Origin: Diphasiastrum complanatum
Taxonomy: Eukaryota > Streptophyta > Lycopodiopsida > Lycopodiales > Lycopodiaceae
Reading direction: 5' to 3'
DNA: 64,000 nt
Assembly: GCA_029204225.1 (NCBI GenBank)
Contig: MU832013.1
Span: 27,659-91,658, forward strand
Of this stretch, positions 22,834 through 35,274 are shown piece after piece (positions within the stretch are counted from its first letter, which is position 1; each line of letters starts with the position of its first letter). A model generated the notes under the pieces. That model worked only from the letters and a program-made list of their open reading frames with translations, was not told the DNA's origin and did not search any database. The translations under genes were made by a program, and so were the position numbers.

Positions 22834-25800
22834 CAGCAGAAGAAGAAGAAGAAGCTTCATTAACGTCTTTTTTATGCCAAAAGGCATATAAGTCGAACAA
22901 GTACATCAAAATGGATGGCACCAAGACAGAGCAATGCCGTCATTTGAATCATGCTTCTGTACAACAAATGTCTAGGAAATCCATGTTGGAATGGCAAAGC
23001 GTGCCACTGATGCAAAAAATTCATTCAGAAAATGCAAATTCCAGCTAGAACTCTGGTGACAAACTGATAACAGGTCTCGAACAATTCGCGAACAGTTTTG
23101 CGAAACTCGAATTATTTTTGTTCGAGAATAATTCGTGTTGGATCAATCAGGCTCTGTAACACAACGAAATGAGACAAGATGAAAAAGAAACGAAACGAAA
23201 CGAAGCGAAGCAAAACTTAAACGAGCTCTGACATTGATTCATACTAGAAGCATAGAGATCACGAAACAAAATTAAAGCATTTGCGAAAAGATCAATCAGG
23301 CTCTGTAACGAGACGAAACAAAACAAGACGAAACAAAATGAAACTTAAGTGAGCTCTGAAATTTATTTATGGTTATAGCTAAGTGATCGCGAAGCAAAAC
23401 ACGAAGTGAAAGCATTCGCAAACAAAAATCAATTTGTCAAGAATTCAGATATGATTGCTGGTCACTGTCGGCTATATCATTCTTACAATCCTTCAGAGTG
23501 TAGACAGACACTGCTGATCTACGTTAATAGATAATTATAACAGTCAACAAAATCAAACCCAGTGTGCAGAATTAAATAAACAAGTGAATCAGATACACAA
23601 ATTGTAATAGACAAATTTTCATTCAAGATCATACAATCATACAAAATAATATGTGTACAACAGCTACAATATTATCTATTGATCTTCTAATTTTTCAAGC
23701 ACTGCATGACAGATCCACGTAGTGCATTGGCGTGAGAGAAATGCAGTTCTCTCACGAATCGTGTCTCACTTACTAGCGGACTTCTGGATCTACAAATCCT
23801 CTACAAAATTGTCTCGCTCATAGGCGGACATGTATTCTGTATTTTTATCTCTGTCTTACTACTATATCTCGTCCATAATGTGAATCTTGAGGTCATAAGC
23901 AGCTGCATATGCAAATAGTAAACGTAGGGATGAATGTTTCACAACAGGAGAGAAGGTCTCAGAATAGTCAATACCATATCTCTGAGAGAATCCCTTCGCT
24001 ACAAGTCTTGCCTTATACTTTGAGACATCCCCATCTGGTCCATACTTTAGCTTGTATACCCATTTGTATTTTATAGCCTTTCGCTTATCTAGTAATGGCT
24101 GCAACGTCCATACCTGGTTCTTCCATCTCCTCATTCATGGCTTGGATCCATTTGTCCTTCTCTGGACATTCAATTGCCTCCTCGAATGTTTGTGGTTCAC
24201 CATTGAATCCACAGAACCCTTCTGATGTAGAAGCAGAGTTTCTTGGCACATATCTTGTTGGCACTCTTCATTGTCTTGTCGACCTTCTAGGAGATCCTCC
24301 TGGAACTGCAATGCCTTTGCCTTTGTCTGCTCTGCTAGGTCTGGAACCACCTCTCAAATCTTTCATCTTCTGATTCATCACTCGAACACAAAGTGACTCG
24401 AAAATCTTCGTCTTCGTGTTCGTCCTCTGTTCTCTCTGTTATAGTTGACAGATCATAGTACTGTCTTTAGAGAACTTCATAGCTGACAGGATCATCATTG
24501 GCCATTGTTCTGCTCTCATCAAATCTGACATCCCTGACTGTCTTCACAGTGTTTGTCTCTGGCATGTAGACTCTGTAGCATGATGAATTATTACAAGATA
24601 TCCCTATTCAGCTTTATCATCAACATTCTTTCAAAGCTTATCAAGAATATGTGCATAATCTGCACAGCCAAAGATTCTGATGTGAGTCAGATTTGGTTTT
24701 CTATCCCACCATAGTTCATGTGGTGTCGTGTGAGGAACACCAGACTTTCCTGTCCAGTTCTGAATGTAAGCAACTATAGCTACTGCTTTAGCCCACAGTA
24801 CTCTTGGAGCTTTCGAGTAGGCTATCATGCATTTGCAGCTTCCATTAGAGTCCTATTCTTTTTTTCTACAACACCATTGTGTTGGGGTGTGTAAGATGTA
24901 GTCCTTCTGTGAATGATACCACGATTATTGTAGAATTAGTGAACCGATTCGAGATGTATTCTCCACCTTGACCTGTCCTAAATCTGCTTCACTTTATTAC
25001 CAGTGCATCTCTCTTTTCAATTCACATACTCTGTGAATTTGTCAAATGCTTTTGATTTATTCTGAATAAAATAGACTCTAGCAAATTTACTGTAATCATC
25101 AATAAAGGTAATGTAACATTTTGAGCCTCCTACTGAGATTACATTGAAAGGTCCACAGATGTCAGAATGTACTAACTCTAGAATCTTAGTCGTTCTGTAG
25201 GAGTCCTTGACAAATGGAGTGCGTGACATCTTACCCTTCAGGCATGCATCACAGGTCGTCGAACTAGTTGCATTCGAGATGCTCACCCCTGCGATTGCTC
25301 CATGATGGCTTGCTTGGTAAAGTGCCATTGAATTCATATGGCATAGTACCTGTGCCATAGGGTGTCTGGCGAATCATCATGAGTCTGATGCACTTGATCT
25401 GCAAGCAGACGTACCTTTAGGTGATACATATTGTCTTTTCTTTTGCCTTGAGTGATCAGGGTACTGGTACTAGCATCAACAACATTGCATGGTTCATCTG
25501 AGAATGTCACACGCATCCCTGCATTAGATATTCTTGTTTAGATAACAAGTCCTGCTGTAGTGTAGGCACGAACATAACATCTTTGAGTCGTCTATCTCTG
25601 CCATTCATGTTGAGCCACATTGAAGCTCTCCGGCTCCTCGACATAGGACGAACTATTATTGTTCTTCTGTTTGATTTGTGCTGATTTGTTTCTTGGGTTC
25701 AGGCGACAGTCCATTGCTGCATGACCCTTCTTGTGACAGTGGATACACTCAATTTTTTGATTGAGCCAACACGAATCGACTATGTGTCCTTCGCATCTGC

Positions 25801-28800
25801 ATCTCACGCAGGTCTTATTGTAACCACTTTGTTGTTTCGCCCTTCCTTTGTTCTTCCATTTGCCTTTGCTGGTCCCTTCTGCTTGCTGATCACGATCCTG
25901 CTTTCGATCTGACTCCCTCTTAGGCTTAAATCATTTATTTGTCCTTTCCTTGTTGATGTAGAGAGCTTGGTTAGAAGCATCCTTATGATCAAGGTGCTCT
26001 CGAGCCTCGACTTCTTCTCAAATATCGACAATCGCCGGTTTGAGTGTCATTATTGGATCCTTTGCTAGTAGAGTTCTGGTTGTTTGGAAGGATTTAGATA
26101 AGACTCTGAACAAATAAGTGGGCTGCTTCTCTGCTAACACTGCATTTTTTGCTCCAGAATTATGTAGTGAAAGGAATAGATCATTCATCTTCTTGATAAA
26201 GGAAGTGAGGTCTTTGTCATCCCACTGTAGGTTTGTCAGCTGATCTTCAAGCATCATTATCTGACTGCGTGATATCGTTTGAAATCTTGTGAGTAGTGTA
26301 TCCCACATCTCCTTTCATTTGGAGAGTGTAGCCAGGTCAAGTGTGAGGCTATCCTCGATGGATGATGATAACAAGGCTACTGTCTTGTCATTCTTCTCCT
26401 TCCATTTACGTAGCTCCTTGTCTGTTGTTGTAGGCATCTCCTCGGTGCCATCTACCCAGGAGAATAATCCTCCATCCTTTAGTATCAGCGAGGTCTTTAC
26501 CTTCCACGCTAGGAAGTTAGATCCTGATGAATCCAAAACTGTACAGATCTTAGATTGTATGTTGTTGATTTAAGCCATTGCTTCTGAATTTGTGTACTCA
26601 CTTGTTAATGGTTGTTTGTTTGAATGCTTAGCCTCCTGGATCTGATAGCATTTCGGCTATGTCAGACTATGACAAGAAAAGGCTCTGATACCACTGATGT
26701 GATAGTTAAATTTGCTCAAAAAATGCAAATTCTAGCTAGAACTCTGGTGACAAACTGATAACAGGTCTCAAATGATTCACAAACAGTTTCGCGAAACTCG
26801 AATTATTTCTGTTCGAGAATAATTCGTGCTGGATCAGTCAGGCTCTCTAACACAACGAAACGAAACGAGACAAAATCTAGACGAAAATGAAATGAAGCAA
26901 AGAAGCGAAACTTAAACGAGCTCTGACATTGATTCATATTGGAAGCATAGAGATCGTGAAATGAAACGAAACGAGACGAAAGCATTCGCAAAAAGATCAA
27001 CCAAGCTCTATAACAAGACGAGATGAGACGAAACGAAACAAGACAAAACAACATAACTAAAACCAAACTAACTAAGAAGAGAAAAATATCTCTTCAGTGC
27101 TCAACTCTCAACCTAACTCTGAACAATCTCTAACAAGCGTCAATGAAAGGCTCTCACGCAGGAGGCAACTTCAAGTACAATTTGAAAAATTCTCTCTTGA
27201 CTAAAAGGCTCTCATGTAGAAGGCGTTACTGACTGATCAATTCCGGATGGGGTGACCAGAAAATGTCGACCATCCCCCCCCGGAACATAACCCTTTTTCC
27301 TAACGCATTTGCTTCCTCAATGAGTTGCTTCCGTTCCTTCCACTGTTGTGAAACAATCTTATTGCTTTTTGCTTCAGTATTTTTGAGCATATCGGCCCAA
27401 CTTTTTGTCGAGGTCTGAATTTTCTCCTCCAGTGCCTTGACTTGATCAGGGTTCAACGGCGGAGCAGTGCTTAAGGCTGCCATTTGCGTCTTGAGAGTGG
27501 TATTTTCCGTTTCAAGTAGATTTACCCGTTCCTTGAGTGCAATCAAATCCACCTACAGATTACTTATGAATGTCATCAATCCCGAAAGGGGTGGAGCACT
27601 GCAAGTGCCGCAAAGATCCTTGAGGGGAGATGGCGATGACGATGATGGTGAAGGCAATGGTTGTTTGTTGCCTTTTCGACGTGTGGTGACCCATTCCGTA
27701 TCCATGGTTGGAGCAGGCCAGGACTAGCACAGGAGCAGGCCGAGAGCAGCGGAAGACCTGGAGGGATGCTACCCTACCCAATCATCAGGGCAGCTCAGGA
27801 CTAGAGCAGCGACTGACAGGCAGGTGGTATTAGGCAAGTACAGCAGGTGGTATTGGGCAGGTACAACAGGCGGAAACCAGGCAGGTACAACAGGCGGAAA
27901 CCAGGCAGAATCGGGATCAGCTGCTCAACTCCTGATCTATCAAGCAGGGCGCAAATGGATTCAGCAGGGCGCAAATGGATCACGAGCGTCAGCAGGGCCA
28001 TCGCTCAGCAGGGCCATCGCAAATAGATTCAGCAGGGCGCAAATGGATCAGCCATGGATCGGGCGTCAGCAGGGCCATCTCTCAGGGCAGGGCCATTGCG
28101 AGAGAGAGAGAGAGAAAGAAAGAAAGCTTTATTAATGACTTTTCCATGCCAAAAGGCATATAAGACTAGTAAATGTACATGTCAAGTATGTGGTAACAAT
28201 GGGAGCGTATGAAACGTATCCAAAACGATAACAGAAATAACAAATCTAAAAGCTATGAACTGAAATATGAAACATGTGGGAGCATGCATACTGATAAAAG
28301 TCATGAGTGAGGTATGACACTATCATCCAATCCTGTATTGCTGATGCTATAAAAGGATGTAATACGGGCCGCAGCATGGAGGGCCGCTGGTGGTCGCTGA
28401 CGTCGACTAGGAGGATGAAAAGTCTCCTTGTGATAGGTCGAGTAGCTCGTGCTGCAACGTGAGTATGAGTGGGACACTGTCTCCGATCTCCGTGGGCAGC
28501 TAAGTCATCGTCATCATCATCATCATCACCATCAAATACTAGGCCTCGTCCTCTCCTCCTCTGGAGAAGAAAGAAGTGATCTGAGGCAAGTCCTGTCGCA
28601 GTATAAACATCTCTCGTATCATGAGTGCAGCGCATCGGGAGTCCTCATAGGCTAGGAGGGATCGTAGGGTGACAGGTGTGTCACCTCTCTCTGATCTCGT
28701 AATACACCGGGCACCTAAAGATAAAGTGCTCCTCTGACTCTACCTCATCTAAAGAGCATAACTGACAAATCCACTCCTCTCTCGGGGTACCTTGGAATCT

Positions 28801-28935
28801 TCCAGTCTCAATAGCCAACTGATGTGATGATACGCGAAGCTGTCCCAATGTAAATCTGAGGCAGTGTGATAATCCCGAGTCCAAATATTGTGGCAAAACT
28901 GGGAACCCTGCTATGTCAAGCTCAATAAAATGAGT

Positions 28936-29005
<70 letters not shown>

Positions 29006-29609
29006 TTATTAATGTCCTTGAAATATCCTAAGGCACATAGGACTGATAAAAGGTACATATCAAGTGTGCACAATAGGAGCTTAAAGGCTCAATCATCTTA
29101 AAAAAACAATAACTGCAAGTCCAAAAATTGCATGTGGTGAGATGGCTGGCACAGTCACAGTACCTCATCCTACCGTGGAGTTGTGGGCTGTGGCCTATGG
29201 GCTGGCTGTCTCTTTGGGCGTCTACACTATCTCTGCCGTCTATGCATGGAGGCCAATATGCACCAACTCGATCCAAGGCTGAAGGGAATCTATGACCAAG
29301 CAAGCCACTCCACCTTGGTCTGTCAATGCTCTCGTCGCCCTCCGATGCGTAGAGTACCAACAAAAACCCTCAATGGCCGGGAGTCCCCTCTTAGGACTCT
29401 CATGTGTCTCAGTGAGTAGTAAGATATCACCACCAATACAAAAATCCCTGAAATCCCCTGTTGTAGCTGAAGAGTGGATACCATTGCAGTTCCATAAACT
29501 TAACCGCAATGTTGTAGGTGGAACCTCCGAACTGCTTCCTAGTTCGGGGGGTCCTAATTCCTATATCTTAGGAATTGGGGGATCAACGTACCGAGCCACG
29601 TGGCGGCAT

Positions 29610-29663
<54 letters not shown>

Positions 29664-32600
29664 AGAAAGCATTAGCCATCAGCCAAACACTGCACAAGCG
29701 ATGAAAATCTGGAGAGCTTCGATAATTTAAGTACTTGTCTCCTAGTAACAATGAGTAATATCGATAGATGGGATTTATGCCAATGTTGATGTTGACAATT
29801 GCACCAGTGGACTCCACTTTAAAGTTTTCCACATTTGCTAATTTCGTGTGCTTTTCTTCGAGAGACATATCGCTTCTTGAGCAGCTTTGCTCAATGTTGT
29901 GTCGAATCGCGGTTTTTTCAAAGAACCGCGATTCGAACGGCCAGTTCGAACCATTTCTTTTTGGTTCAAACCGGAAAAAGAAAAACTCGCTTACCTTCTG
30001 TCCCAACTGCACGCATTTTCCAGAGGACTGTCCCGGGAGCTGGGCATGCACAATAAGCCAGGGTAGACTGTATTATTATCCTTTATTTTTTCTTAGAAGA
30101 TGAAGTAAGAAAGAGCATACTGTATCGAACGCGGGACTTTTTCCACATCCTGTATGGTGCTTGAAACGAGGCTGTTCTCTACAACACACAATTGTATATA
30201 AGAGTAAACATTTTTCCTGACATCTTCCACATATAATAATTTGTTACAACATCCTTTTGGGACATCAATCTTGTTTCTTTAGCATAAGCATTTCATGCAG
30301 CATCTTTATGTTTTTGCGGTTTTTTGAAGGAGAGCGTCAAGGATAGGTACGTAGGGTATATTAAGCAGTTACTTGGGGCTTTAATAGTTACCTTTTTGAA
30401 AGAATTTCAACAGCTGTGTTCCATTGAACTATGATGATCTGAGGCTAGGAGTATAAATACCTCTGGAAGATTGTTCATTTGTCAGTTTCCTGGACAGGAA
30501 GTATAAGCTTCTGAGATAGTGTTCCTTTGTAGGACCTGCAAAGCACTGTATTATTGATGGTTCTTGATGTCATATTTGTAGATCCATAATGGGTTGATAG
30601 TCTCATTTCCTGTAAAGTTGTTCGTAACTCCAATGGGAGTGATTTGATGGTTTAGGTTGGGAATGATATAAGACAACAACGGGGGATAAGCTATCCAATT
30701 CTAGCATTTGGACTTTTTTGTGTTGTTATTGAACATGGACATCAAAAAGTGCTGATGCTATGTTTATTCCACCGATGTTCTTCTGATGTATATGTCATCG
30801 AGAAAGCTGTAGCTGTCAATCTCATAGTCACTGTCTTCTATAACATTGCTTGTCCTTGAATTATTCGGCCATCTTTCTACACGCTTAAGTCTAATTCTTG
30901 AATCTCTATGATGCATAATAGCCTGTTAGAAGCCAGGTGGTGGTAAATTCTTTGTTACATGATGAATGCAGGGCTATTTTTATGAAAAGATGGAGGCTGA
31001 AATATCTTATTTTTTGGTGTTTTATAGCTTCTGGACAACGATGGGAAAGTCTCCGCAAAGGAGTGAAGTTTCCAAATCTTGTGCGCTGGTACAATTCTAT
31101 TTTATTCCAGTATCCTGCTCTGGAAGACCTTACTTCAAGATATGTTAGGAGGAAGGGAAAGCCTATGCCAATAATCAAACCAAACCTCATGGATGCAAGA
31201 CAAGTTGACAGGAATCAGCTGAAGACAGATAAGGAGAAAGCGGAAGGTTCATTTGACATTGATCTGCCAGGGGCAGAAATGGGAAAAGTGTGCACTAGAT
31301 TTCCTCCTGAACCTAGCGGCTATCTGCATATTGGCCATGCAAAAGCTGCTCTCTTGAATCAATATTTTGCTGAAAAGTACCAAGGTCGGTTAATTATACG
31401 CTTCGATGATACGAATCCAGCCAAGGAGAAGGAAGAGTTTGTTCAGAATATACTTAATGACCTTGAGTATTTAGGAGTGAAGGGTGATCTTGTGACATAC
31501 ACATCTGATTACTTTCCTGAGTTGATGGAAATGGCTGAAAAGCTTATCAAGGAAGGAAAAGCTTACATTGATGATACACCACGAGAGCAAATGCAAAAAG
31601 AAAGGATGGATGGTATTGAATCTTCCCATCGAAACCAAAGTGTGCCTGAAAATCTATCCCTTTGGAAGGAAATGATTGAAGCAACAGAGAGAGGCAAGCA
31701 ATGTTGCTTACGTGGGAAGTTAGATATGCAAGCTTTGAATAAAACACTTCGAGATCCTGTGTACTATAGATGCAATCCTGTACCTCATCATAGGGTTGGA
31801 TCTAAATATAAAGTTTATCCAACATATGACTTTGCCTGTCCTTATGTAGATAGCCGGGAGGGCGTTACACATGCACTGCGCTCTAGCGAGTACCATGATA
31901 GAAATGATCAGTATTACAAAATTTTGGAAGACATGGGTTTGAGGAAAGTCCACGTATGGGATTTCAGTCGGCTCAATCTGGTTTACACACTTCTAAGCAA
32001 ACGCAAGTTGCAATGGTTTGTTGATACTGGGAGAGTTGATGGGTGGGATGACCCTAGGTTTCCCACGGTGCAAGGTATCCGACGACGGGGACTGACCGTG
32101 GAGGCACTAAAGCAGTTTATATTATCACAGGTTAACAATGCCTACTTGTCCCTGTAGCTTCTTCCCTCTATCCTCGATCTTTATGTCCTATTTGATAAAT
32201 TGCTGCAGTGTCTCGCATATGCTCAAAAGTTCTTGAATTTTCACAGATTCAATTGCAAGGTTAGTTCTGGTAGTTCACCAATCAAAAGTATACACAAGCA
32301 TTGCACTTCAATGATCTAGATTCATTCTTTATGTCCTGTGTGCTAAATTGCTGAAGTGTCTGGCATATGCTCAAAAGTTCTTGAATTTCACAGATTCAAT
32401 TGCATGGTTAGCTTCTGGCAGTCCACCAATCAAAAGTATACACAAGCATGCATTACACTTTGCGATAGATTCATATGCAGGACTGCCTTCGTGGCGTAAC
32501 AGGAAAACTTTACTCTGAAGGCCATTCAGACGGTTCCTCCTAACGGAAGTAGATCCAATTTCATAGAGAAACTCTCTTTCATCAAAAGTTTATAATCTCT

Positions 32601-35183
32601 GTTACAGATGTGAATATTATTGTTCATGTCATTCAAACTTTCTATCTTGTGCTTTCACCATTTTGAATCCTGCAGCCACTGATTGTTAGCATCGTGAAGT
32701 TTCCTGAAAATTGCAATTTGTTTAATGTATCTGACGCAGTTCTTGTCGATTTCCCTTTTTCTAGACCATGTTTCCTGAGGAGACCACATCATCTTTTGGG
32801 ATGAGTGGTTCTTCTTTATGAACTTGCTTCCAGTTTTGATATGGTCTTCTAAGCTTTTTATTGACTCACTTTTACTCCTGGACTTAATGCAGGGAGCATC
32901 AAAGAATTTGAATTTAATGGAGTGGGATAAATTGTGGACCATTAACAAGAAGATTATTGATCCAGTTTGTCCTCGGCACACAGCTGTGTTCAGTGATGGC
33001 AAAGTTCTACTTTTTCTGAAGAATGGCCCGGATACTCCGTTTGTCAGGGTTATTCCCCGTCACAAAAAGTTTGAAGGGGCAGGAAAGAAAGCAACCACTT
33101 TCACGAAAAAAATTTGGCTAGACAAAGCAGATGCATTAAGCATCTCCGAAGGTGAAGAAGTAACTCTCATGGATTGGGGAAACGCGATTATTGAGAAGGT
33201 TGAGAAAGATGAAAAAGGTGTCACTTTTTTGACTGGGTTTTTGCATCTTGAGGGGTCTGTGAAGACCACAAAATTAAAGCTAACTTGGCTGCCAGAGACA
33301 GAAGAGCTTGTGAATCTCTCTCTTGTGGAGCTGGATTTGTTAATCACAAAAAAAAAGGTAACTTCAATTGTTACCTTGCTTTTCCCTTTGCAGCAAAGTT
33401 TTTGGTTCAACCTGAATGTGTCACATATTAGAAATGTTTGTCTGTACATGTCAAGTTTGCTAAATGACTGGCATTCAAACACATTGTTACTAGATCTTGT
33501 TTGTGCCATTATCTTTATTTGTTGTACATAGTGGTTATGTTTTCAATTCGTTTGTCCATGAGTTGTACGATTGTCATGTATGTGTCGGCCTGAACTCATT
33601 AATTATGTCATTTATTCACAGTGTGCTGAAGTCAAAGTCAGGCAGAGGGGGTAGCTATAGGCGTCAGGACAGTGGAGGCCTATAGGCCTAGTTGAGGCTC
33701 GGCACATGTAATAAAATTCTGAACAATCTCCTGAATTAGGGGAGGATCAAAATTTCATTTAGAAAAGAGTCATGGAATAGGAAGATCTTAATTTGTGTAG
33801 AGGACCAATGTGGAAAGTGTATGTAACATGAGGCTGTAGATCATTGATTTTTAGACATCTAGCAGCCTTACAAGGGACCTACAGGCAAATCATATCGGTT
33901 TTTGTAGTAATTAAGGCAGTCGTAGTAGCCCTCGGTAAAACACAGGTGAAAATCAACAATCAGGAGATCAGAGGGAAGTACAGATATAAGTCTGCACAGC
34001 AGTTCCAGGGTCAGCCATACAAGATAGGTATCAGTAAAATGTGGGAATCAGGAGGGATTATTGCAATTTCAGGTAAAATCAGCATACATATCTGAAACAA
34101 GCAATTATATAGTGCTGCAGGTCAGCTTTATGCACTGGAAAATGAATGTGGCAAGAAAAGCTAGTTTGAAAGTCCTATTGTGTGGACATGCGCGATTATT
34201 AGAAAAATAATGATACTATTAATAATACTGGCACATCACTGTATGTCGAATAAACAAGAGAACAGTGTTTCAAGGAGTGTTGACATGCAAAGTGTCTTGG
34301 GGGATGAAAATGCTGCTAATGTTGTGTCTTTGGTTGTAAGGGTGGTGAAGAAGAAGAAGAAGAAGAAGAAGCTTTATAAAGGCAGTAACGTTTTCGTTTA
34401 TGAGGATCCAACTGCACTGCCTTACAGTGGAAGGAACGGAAGCAGCTCATTGAGGAAGCAAATGTGATAGGAAAAAGGGTTATTTTCCTGGATGCTCGAC
34501 ATTTTCTGGTCACCCCATCCGGAACTGATCACTCGGTGACGCCTCCTACGTGAAAGCCTTTTAGTCAAGAGAGAATTTTCAAACTGTATTTAAAGTTAAA
34601 CCACCTCCTGCGTGAGACCCTTTCATTGACGCTTGTTAGAGATTTTACAGAGTTAGGTTGAGAGTTAGAGCACTGAAGAGATATTCTTCTCTTCTTAGTT
34701 AGTTTGGTTTTAGTTATGTTGTTTTGACGGCCCAAATTTTTGTCGAGGTCTGAATTTTCTCCTCCTGTGCTTTGACTTGATCAGAGTTCACCTGCGGAGC
34801 AGTGCTCAAGGCTGCCATTTGCGTCTTGAGAGTGGTATTTTCCGTTTCAAGCAGATTTACCCGTTCCTTGAGTGCAAGCAAATCCGCCTGCATATTACTT
34901 ATGAATGTCATCAATCCCGAAAGGGGTGGAGCACTGCAAGATCATTGAGGGGAGTAGAAGATGGCGATGATGGCGATGGTGAAGGCAATGGTTGTTTGTT
35001 GCCTTTTCGACGGGTGGTGACCCATTCCGTATCCATGGTTGGAGCAGGCCAAGAGCACAGGAGCAGGCCGAGAGCAACATAAGACCTGGAGCGATGGCAG
35101 AGACAGTTGGAGCGAGGTGATGCGAGGAGGTGGGCACTGCAGATAATCAGTGCACCATCGCGAACTAGAGCTAGGGCGCCATC

Positions 35184-35274
<91 letters not shown>

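Larger units (their letters stand above)
23013..27045 (-). mobile_element. Ty1/copia element in GluRS intron 3, minus strand
   Basis: Right to left: 5' LTR part (26711-27045), primer-binding site, gag, zinc knuckle, protease region, integrase, RT start, then the 3' LTR (about 23013-23800). Most of RT and all of RNase H are deleted. It lies antisense to GluRS. The 5' LTR is truncated against LINE-related sequence at about 27045. Confidence 0.85.
27046..28095 (-). mobile_element. LINE 5' UTR and ORF1-like unit, truncated
   Basis: Right to left: a GC-rich 5' region with short tandem repeats (27800-28095), an ATG at about 27720, a coiled-coil ORF1-like frame, then about 190 bp ending GTTATGTTGTTTTG at 27046. 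A second copy (34733-35185, plus inverted 34420-34732) shares both the ORF start and this ending, so it is a repeated unit. It lies directly beyond the (TC)n tail of the LINE fragment at 28100-28935. Confidence 0.6.

Noticed and set aside
27945-28090. CRISPR-like spaced repeats
   Set aside because: The repeats are irregular, GC-rich and lie in the 5' region of a retroelement in a plant nuclear genome; no cas-type gene is present.
30937-32157. A 406-codon open frame read as an intronless synthetase gene
   Set aside because: Its first 30 codons and last 9 codons are intron read-through. Acceptor TTTTATAG|CTTCTGG and donor ATCACAG|GTTAAC with matching phases define exon 4.
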